Assembly (NCBI GenBank): GCA_963742315.1
Contig: CAVULE010000003.1
Coordinates: 972,009 to 1,036,008, forward strand
Direction: 5' to 3'
DNA: 64,000 bases
From: AV69 sp963742315
GTDB taxonomy: Bacteria > Verrucomicrobiota > Verrucomicrobiia > Chthoniobacterales > UBA10450
Numbering within the stretch: the first letter of the stretch is position 1; every line of letters begins with the position of its first letter. The position numbers were made by a program, and so were the translations under genes. Below the pieces are notes generated by a model. It searched no databases, had not been told where the DNA came from, and saw only the letters and a program-made list of their open reading frames with translations. Shown here piece by piece: positions 59,167-64,000 of the stretch.

Positions 59167-62003
59167 ATGTCGCAGAACTACAAGGACACCCTCAACCTGC
59201 CGCGCACGGATTTTCCGATGAAGGCGAATCTGGCGCAGCGCGAGCCGGAATTGCTAGGGAAGTGGGAAGAAACCGGCGTCTATCAGCAGATTCAAAAGGC
59301 GCGCGCCGATGCCGAGCTCTTCGTCCTGCACGACGGGCCGCCCTTCGCCAATGGCGACGTTCACATGGGCACCGCGCTCAACAAAATTCTGAAGGATTTC
59401 GTGGTGAAATCCCAAACCATGCTTGGCAAACGTGCGCCTTTTGTGCCCGGTTGGGACTGTCACGGACTGCCCATCGAATACAAAGTGGTGAAGGAATCAC
59501 GCGACCTCGCGCCGCTCGAGGTGCGGAAACGTTGCGAAGCTTTTGCGCGCAAGTTCATCGATATTCAGCGCGAGCAATTCAAGCGTCTCGGCGTTTTCGG
59601 CGATTGGGAACATCCCTACCTCACGATGGATCCGAAATACGAAGCCGAGATCCTGCGCGCCTTCGCCATCTTCGTGGAAAAAGGCCTGGTTTACCAATCG
59701 ATGAAGCCGGTCTTTTGGAGCACCGGCGCGCAGACCGCTCTGGCGGAAGCCGAAGTGGAATATCAGGAACGCGATGACACCGCGGTCTTCGTGAAGTTTC
59801 CAATCGTATCGGGCGCGCTGAAGGACAAGGCCAGCATCGCGATCTGGACGACGACACCGTGGACGTTGCCGGCCAATCTCGCTCATCGCGGTGCATCCGA
59901 AAGAAAGTTATGTGGTGCAGGAATTTCCAGCCCCAAGGTGGAAGGTATCTCGGCGTCCCGAACGGAAACCCTAGTTCTCGCCGATAAACTCGTTCCCCAA
60001 TTTTGTGCCGCCACCGGTTTCGAACCGACCGGCGAACCGATGCAATCTTTTCCCGGCGACAAACTCGAAGGCATCGGCGCGCAGCATCCGTTTCTGCCGC
60101 GCACCGCCATCGTCCTGACGGCGGAGTTTGTCACGATGGACACTGGCACCGGCGCGGTCCACATCGCGCCCGGCCACGGCGAAGACGATTACTTGTTAGG
60201 ATCAAAAAACGGCTTCCCGATTCTTTCGCCGGTCGATGATCACGGCCGCTATACCGACGAGGTTGGGATTCCGGAACTGGTCGGCAAATATGTCTTCGAC
60301 GCCAACGCCGACATCATCCGGATCTTGCGCGAGCGCGGCATGCTCCTCGCCGAGCAAAATTTTCATCATAGCTATCCCTATTGCTGGCGCTCGAAAACGC
60401 CGATCATCTTTCGCGCGGTCGAGCAATTCTTTATCCGCATCGATGAGATCCGCGGCGAAGCGCTCGACGCCATTCACATCAAGTAAAATGGATCCCCGCC
60501 TGGGGCGAAAATCGTATCGCCGGGACGGTGGAATCGCGCCCCGATTGGGTCATCTCGCGCCAGCGCAGTTGGGGTGTGCCATTACCGGTCTTCTATATAG
60601 AGGAGACGCGCCACATCTAAATCCGGAATGGATTCGCAAACTTGCCGATCTCGTCGCGCAACGCGGCTCCAACGTCTGGTTCGAATTCAGCGACGCCGAA
60701 CTCGCGCGCGAGCTGGAATTGCCGGAAGGAACCACGAATCGCAACGACACGATCGACGTCTGGATCGATAGCGGCGTTTCGCATCGCGCGGTCTGCGCGA
60801 CTCATCCGGAATTGCGTGATCCGGCCGATATGTATCTCGAAGCGACCGATCAGCATCGCGGCTGGTTTCAGTCGTCGCTCATGACGAGCGTCGCCCTGAA
60901 CGATCGCGCGCCTTACAAGATCTGTGTCACTCATGGTTTCGTCGTCGACCTTGACGGAAAGAAAATCTCCAAGTCCGGGCACCTACGACAAGCCGATGGA
61001 CGCCGGTCATTTCGTAAAGAAGCATGGCGCTGATCTGGTTCGGTTGTGGGCGAGCAGCATCAACTTTGGAGACGATGTTCCATTCTCGGAGGAAATGTTT
61101 ACCCGTCTCGGCGATACCTACCGCCGAATTCGCAATACCCTCCGCATCTTGTTAGGAAATCTTTTTGATTATCCTGATGCGGAGGCACGTGCTCTGCACG
61201 TCCAGGACGCGCGGAAGCGCGTCCCTCCAATCCCACTCTAGTCGATCGCTGGATTCTCGATCGGCTCGATCATGTCATCGCCGAATGCCGGAGCGCTTAT
61301 GCGGCGTTCGAGTTCCACAAGGTTTATCACAGCATCAATCAATTTTGCGCCGTCGATCTCAGCAGCCTTTACATCGACATCACCAAGGACCGGATGTATT
61401 GCGACGCCCCTGATTCAGCCGCGCCGCCGCGCGACCCAATTCGCGATGCATAAAATCTTCGATGCGCTGTGTCGTTTGCTCGCGCCAGTTCTTGTTTTCA
61501 CTGCCGAGGAGGCGTGGGCCCACGCCGCATCCGGCGTCGGTGAGGCCGGCGCGCGGTCAGCGACCGCGGCTACAACTTCCGTGCACTTGCAGTTCTTCCC
61601 CGAGATCAGCGAAGGCGTGCACGATGCATCCGTCGACCAGCAAATCGAGCAATTGCTACGACTGCGTGGCGTCATCGGCCAGGCCCTGGAAAAAGCGCGT
61701 CAGGAAAAATTGATCGGCAATTCGCTCGAGGCTCGCGTCATCTTGAAATGCGATCGAAAAGTAATTGGTTCGGTCTCGAAGGAAGAACTCGAAGAATTTT
61801 TTATTCTGAGCGACCTCATTATCGAAGACGCGCCCGAGGCGTCCGCCACTGTCGAGAAAACGCCCTATCGAAAATGCGCGCGTTGCTGGCGTCATCGCGA
61901 AAGTGTCGGGCAAAGTAGCGCCCATCCCGATTTGTGCGACCGCTGCGAAAGCGTCGTCGCGTCGGCAGAAAAAATGGAGGGGCGAACTGCTGCGAGTCCG
62001 TGA
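59167..62003 (+). pseudogene. ileS: Isoleucyl-tRNA synthetase, disrupted by multiple frameshifts
   Basis: IleRS segments appear in order but in changing frames: 'LHDGPPFANGDVHMGTALN' (HIGH motif), 'GWDCHGLPIEYKV', editing-domain 'IAIWTTTPWTLPANL', 'VKWIPAWGENRIAGTVE', 'DGKKISKSG' (KMSKS motif), 'TYDKPMDAGHFVKKHGADL', 'VDRWILDRL', 'ATQFAMHKIF', and the C-terminal Zn site 'KCARCWRH...CDRC'. Frame changes are at about 59884, 59930-59965, 60481, 60617, 60980, 61190-61238 and 61420. One family B repeat lies inside. As read, no complete enzyme can be made. Confidence 0.88.
61181..61228. repeat. Twin-hairpin repeat, family B, within ileS
   Basis: GCACGTGC-TCT-GCACGT and the perfect hairpin GGACGCGC-GGAA-GCGCGTCC lie side by side, bounded by GGAGG and CCTCC. 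Translation gives 'ALHVQDARKRVPPIP', extra to IleRS. Same core as 62038-62082. Confidence 0.8.
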
Positions 62004-62037
62004 AAAACGCCGTGCCCGAGTCTGCCATCCCCCAGTG

Positions 62038-62143
62038 GGACGTGCTTCTGCACGTCCAGGACGCACGGAAGCGCGTCCCTCCGCTTAACGAGCGGAACAC
62101 AGACTTGCAGTCTGTGCGCCCAGCGGAGTTCCACTCCGCTGAA
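62038..62143. repeat. Hairpin array (families B and D) between ileS and lspA
   Basis: Four hairpins in a row: GGACGTGC-TTCT-GCACGTCC (62038-62057), GGACGCAC-GGAA-GCGCGTCC (62059-62078), CACAGACT-TGC-AGTCTGTG (62098-62116) and AGCGGAGT-TCC-ACTCCGCT (62122-62140). The second pair follows the plan of the array upstream of gcvT. Confidence 0.85.
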
Positions 62144-62169
62144 CCCGCCGCCAACAGGCAGCTGTGTCT

Positions 62170-62658
62170 ATGAAGTGGATCGCGTTTCTTTCACTGCCGC
62201 TCTATGCGCTCGATCAGATCAGCAAGGGTTGGATTTTGCATCACATCGATGCCGAATCCCAAATCCCTGTCATTCCTCGCTGGTTCTATCTGGTGAATGT
62301 CCCCAATACCGGGGCGGCCTTTGGTTCCTTCAAAAACAACAACGCGTTCTTTATCGTGCTGTCTTGTGTCGCTCTGGTCGCGGTCGTTTTCCTTCTCTTG
62401 CGAAAACAGGATCGCAAGGATGCCTGGCGCGATCTCTCCCTCGCTTTGCTCCTCGCCGGGGTATTGGGCAATCTGACCGATCGATTGACCCATGGTCATG
62501 TCATCGATTTCCTTCTCGTTAATTTACATGTTCGCTTTGCCGACCCCTGGCCTGCGTTCAACGTCGCCGATTCCTGCATCTGTATCGCAGTAATCTGCTT
62601 CATCATTCATACCTTGCGACAAAAACCGGCCTCCGCGGCCGAAGATAGAAGCGATTGA
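62170..62658 (+). CDS. lspA: Lipoprotein signal peptidase (signal peptidase II)
   Basis: Aspartyl protease in the inner membrane that cuts lipoprotein signal peptides before the lipidated Cys. 162 aa (ATG at 62170; a GTG two codons earlier is possible), with four helices. The family motifs 'NTGAAFGSFKN', 'VLGNLTDRLTHGHVIDFLLV' and 'WPAFNVADSCICI' supply the two catalytic Asp residues. Its clients include the lipoproteins in this window. Confidence 0.95.
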   Translation: MKWIAFLSLPLYALDQISKGWILHHIDAESQIPVIPRWFYLVNVPNTGAAFGSFKNNNAFFIVLSCVALVAVVFLLLRKQDRKDAWRDLSLALLLAGVLGNLTDRLTHGHVIDFLLVNLHVRFADPWPAFNVADSCICIAVICFIIHTLRQKPASAAEDRSD

Positions 62659-62675
62659 TTCGCGCGAGCAGACTT

Positions 62676-62735
62676 GTAGGGCAGGCGCTCCCGCCTGCCG
62701 ATCCCCAATCTGGCAACCGGGAACGGTTGCCCTAC
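62676..62735. repeat. Twin-hairpin repeat, family C (GTAGGGC...GCCCTAC)
   Basis: GTAGGGC and GCCCTAC bound two perfect hairpins, GGCAGGCG-CTCC-CGCCTGCC and GGCAACCG-GGAA-CGGTTGCC. It lies between lspA and the CCA-enzyme gene, 37 bp before the latter. Confidence 0.85.
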
Positions 62736-62772
62736 AAGCCCGCGCAATGCAAAACTGGTAACTGTGAAGGCA

Positions 62773-64000
62773 ATGGAAGACACGGCGCGCGCCATCGCGA
62801 CAAAACTGCGCGAACGCAACCACATCGCCTTCTTTGCTGGCGGCTGCGTCCGCGACATGGTGCGGAATCTCCCGCCGAAAGACATCGACATCGCGACTGA
62901 CGCGCGACCGGAGGAAGTGCAGAAATTATTCCCGCGCACCTATGCGGTCGGCGCGCACTTTGGAGTCATTGTCGTTTTAGAAAACGGATTCCAGTTCGAA
63001 GTCGCCACCTTCCGTTCCGACGACGTCTACCTGGACGGACGTCGCCCGAGCGAGGTTCATTTTTCCTCACCCGCGGAAGATGCGCGGCGGCGCGACTTCA
63101 CTATCAACGGAATGTTTTTCGATCCCGCGAAAAACGAAGTGATCGATTTCGTCGGCGGCCGGGACGATCTAAAAGCGAAATTGATCCGTGCGATCGGCGA
63201 TCCGGCGCAACGTTTCGCGGAAGATCGCTTGCGCATGCTGCGCGCGATTCGGTTCGCCACCGTGCTCGAGTTTGAAATTGAAAGCGAAACCTGGAATGCG
63301 CTGCAGCAAGCCTCCGCTTCCATCACCGAGATCAGCGCCGAAAGAATTCGGGACGAGCTAGTCCGTATTTTTCTTTCACCACAGCGCTTGCGCGGCTGGG
63401 ATTTGCTTGATCGGTCCGGCCTCCTCCGCGCCATTCTGCCCGAGATTGAGCCGATGAAAGGTTGTGCCCAACCGCCGCAATTTCATCCCGAGGGGGACGT
63501 CTTTCAGCACACCCGGTTAATGTTGGAGCTTTTGCCGGAAAACGTTTCCGTTCCGCTCGTTTTCAGCGTCATTCTGCACGATATCGCCAAACCGCGGACG
63601 GCAATGGTGGATGCGGACGGTCGCATCCGTTTCAACGAGCATGATCGCCTCGGCGCGGAAATGACTGAACAAATCATGGAGCGCTTGCGTTTTTCGCGCG
63701 CCGAAATCGACGCCGCGGTGGAGATGGTTCGTCAGCATATGGTTTTCAAAGACGTGCCTCGGATGCGCGTGGCCAAACTGAAGCGGTTCATGGCGCGTCC
63801 CACTTTTGAAGAGGAACTGGAATTGCATCGGGTCGATTGCGCGAGCAGTCATGCCATGCTCGACAATTACGAATTTCTCCAGCGCAAAAAGGACGAGTTC
63901 GCGAACGAGCCGATCATTCCGCCACCGTTGGTTACGGGGAACGATCTGATCGCGCTGGGAATGAAACCGGGTCCAAGATTTGGGGAAATCCTGGAAGCAG
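62773..64000 (+). CDS. CCA tRNA nucleotidyltransferase/poly(A) polymerase family, 3' truncated by window
   Basis: Runs off the right edge; 409 codons seen. The N-terminal class II nucleotidyltransferase domain has 'FFAGGCVRDMVRNLPPKDID' with the metal-binding DxD (IDIATDA). Then come 'ARRRDFTINGMFFDP' and 'RFAEDRLRMLRAIRFATVLE' (neck helices) and an HD domain ('FHPEGDVFQHTRLML', 'ILHDIAKPRT'). The HD domain favours a CCA-repair enzyme over poly(A) polymerase, and fits the tRNA lacking an encoded CCA. A GTG three codons upstream is an alternative start. Confidence 0.9.
   Translation, partial: MEDTARAIATKLRERNHIAFFAGGCVRDMVRNLPPKDIDIATDARPEEVQKLFPRTYAVGAHFGVIVVLENGFQFEVATFRSDDVYLDGRRPSEVHFSSPAEDARRRDFTINGMFFDPAKNEVIDFVGGRDDLKAKLIRAIGDPAQRFAEDRLRMLRAIRFATVLEFEIESETWNALQQASASITEISAERIRDELVRIFLSPQRLRGWDLLDRSGLLRAILPEIEPMKGCAQPPQFHPEGDVFQHTRLMLELLPENVSVPLVFSVILHDIAKPRTAMVDADGRIRFNEHDRLGAEMTEQIMERLRFSRAEIDAAVEMVRQHMVFKDVPRMRVAKLKRFMARPTFEEELELHRVDCASSHAMLDNYEFLQRKKDEFANEPIIPPPLVTGNDLIALGMKPGPRFGEILEA

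Overview
The window looks like a chromosomal segment of a diderm bacterium, most likely a Verrucomicrobiota member near Chthoniobacterales/Spartobacteria. This placement is inferred from gene content, not computed. Supporting signs are a Kdo transferase (waaA), several lipoproteins with lspA, a PEP-CTERM protein, a protein resembling the Verrucomicrobia-associated TIGR02597 group, the long three-domain form of IspG, and many secreted Ser/Thr/Pro-rich proteins. One tRNA (Glu) was found. There is no rRNA, CRISPR array, complete IS or prophage.

Layout. 1-7.6 kb (mostly minus strand): a thiol-redox pair (redoxin fragment plus DsbD-like reductase), a small secreted protein beside a matrixin with five FG-GAP-like repeats, a lipoprotein, threonine aldolase and a rhomboid-like protein. 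7.8-9.3 kb: gcvT-gcvH. 9.4-17 kb: orphan receiver protein, DUF1345 protein, a three-gene secreted/lipoprotein cassette with two DUF3828-like paralogues, a decayed cation-efflux gene, an M29-like peptidase, an ATP-grasp-like protein, a cupin and a DUF3303 protein. 17-20 kb: a SufS fragment joined to a palindromic repeat, then a translationally coupled trio (ExbB/MotA-like channel, ExbD-like coiled-coil protein, zinc-ribbon membrane protein). 20-23.4 kb: kbl, a 3D-domain lipoprotein and tdh. 23.5-29.7 kb: cdsA-dxr-rseP-ybjQ-like-ispG, a phospholipid, isoprenoid and envelope-stress block. 30-41 kb: VOC protein, typA, a frameshifted subtilase, a 967-aa BNR-repeat protein, and a duplicated scrap of the typA 3' end. 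41-52.7 kb: yebC, rho, a methyltransferase, a DUF4112 protein, glnE, a second rhomboid-like protein, a diacylglycerol-kinase-like protein, an AsmA-like protein, rsmD and waaA. 52.7-54 kb: tRNA-Glu and an 861-bp interval bounded by a duplicated tRNA 3' end. 54-58.9 kb: cation/proton exchanger, DsbA-VKOR pair, TIGR02597-like and PEP-CTERM proteins. 59-64 kb: an ileS broken by about seven frameshifts, lspA, and a CCA-adding-enzyme gene running off the end.

Two themes stand out. First, threonine/glycine/one-carbon metabolism is concentrated in 17 kb (threonine aldolase, Kbl, Tdh, GcvT, GcvH). Second, short hairpin-rich repeats of several families lie between genes and, unusually, inside coding sequences: in ispG (two places), in dxr, in ileS, and at the tdh stop codon. 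The repeats, the frameshift clusters and the gene scraps (SufS, TypA C-terminus, tRNA 3' end) suggest an actively rearranging genome, although sequencing error must be excluded for the frameshifts.
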